From the NCBI GenBank assembly GCA_051162045.1, contig JBISDI010000037.1: 40,120 nt of DNA; one strand, 5' to 3'. Numbering within the stretch: position 1 is the stretch's first letter; each line of letters begins with the position of its first letter. Shown here piece after piece: positions 40,115 to 40,120 of the stretch. The notes under the pieces were generated by a model. The model did not search any database. It was not told where the DNA came from and saw nothing but the letters and a program-made list of their open reading frames with translations. This DNA is from Anaerozeibacter quisquiliarum (GTDB lineage: Bacteria; Bacillota; Clostridia; Christensenellales; Aristaeellaceae). The position numbers and the translations under genes were made by a program.

Positions 40115-40120
40115 GGTTGC

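Overview
The window looks like chromosomal DNA from a GC-rich, endospore-forming member of the Clostridia (Firmicutes). This rests on an uninterrupted sporulation sigma factor (SigK), the YqfC-YqfD-PhoH-YqfF-YbeY-Cdd-Era-RecO block, RNase J, MltG, a YlbF-family protein, a class II GalT and a short-type meso-diaminopimelate dehydrogenase. An uncultured Christensenellales-like lineage would fit, but that placement is inference. Coding density is high. Because GC is high, most long antisense frames are shadows, and these were left out.

Layout. Positions 1-170 are AT-rich, with a possible gene tail and a + strand terminator. From 187 to 12089 everything real lies on the minus strand. Read in the direction of transcription it runs: galT-rseC-trxA, a decayed AraC fragment, rnjA, ylbF, mltG, sigK with an overlapping endonuclease-IV-like gene, then an ATGA-coupled trio (zinc-ribbon membrane protein, O-methyltransferase, TetR). 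The trio has its own near-consensus promoter. After it come a remnant of an ABC ATPase and an isolated phage-tail-fibre-like gene. From 12.3 to 17.4 kb (+ strand) there is a sugar-uptake operon: GntR/LacI-type regulator, CUT1 binding protein, TIM-barrel epimerase and two permeases. mscL and ddh follow. From 19.2 to 26.4 kb (minus strand) lie an AraC regulator, a zinc alcohol dehydrogenase, an aldo/keto reductase and an RbsA/RbsC/RbsB-type transporter. Divergent from AraC is a second CUT1 operon (binding protein, two permeases, Gfo/Idh/MocA oxidoreductase; 26.7-31.0 kb). From 31.07 to 38.26 kb is the conserved yqfC-to-recO block. A split transketolase on the minus strand closes the window.

How it fits together. 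The middle of the window is a carbohydrate acquisition and redox region: three transporters, three DNA-binding regulators, and dehydrogenases or epimerases whose substrates cannot be read from sequence. Both CUT1 systems lack an ATPase gene and presumably share one encoded elsewhere. In both, a strong hairpin separates the binding-protein gene from the genes downstream. The flanks are housekeeping and sporulation functions.

Most unusual points: (1) ybeY runs in frame into cdd with no stop codon, although a good ribosome-binding site precedes the cdd ATG. (2) A dispersed palindromic repeat of about 165 bp occurs in four copies, and each begins at or directly after a stop codon. A related repeat supplies the last codons of the aldo/keto reductase. 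(3) Three TGCCTTA boxes spaced exactly 20 and 40 bp lie over the promoter of the GntR/LacI regulator. (4) A TTGACA-N16-TATGAT promoter lies inside yqfD and could uncouple phoH and later genes from sporulation control. (5) The AraC gene appears to have lost its start to a one-base shift in a T run. I found no CRISPR array, transposase, rRNA or tRNA.
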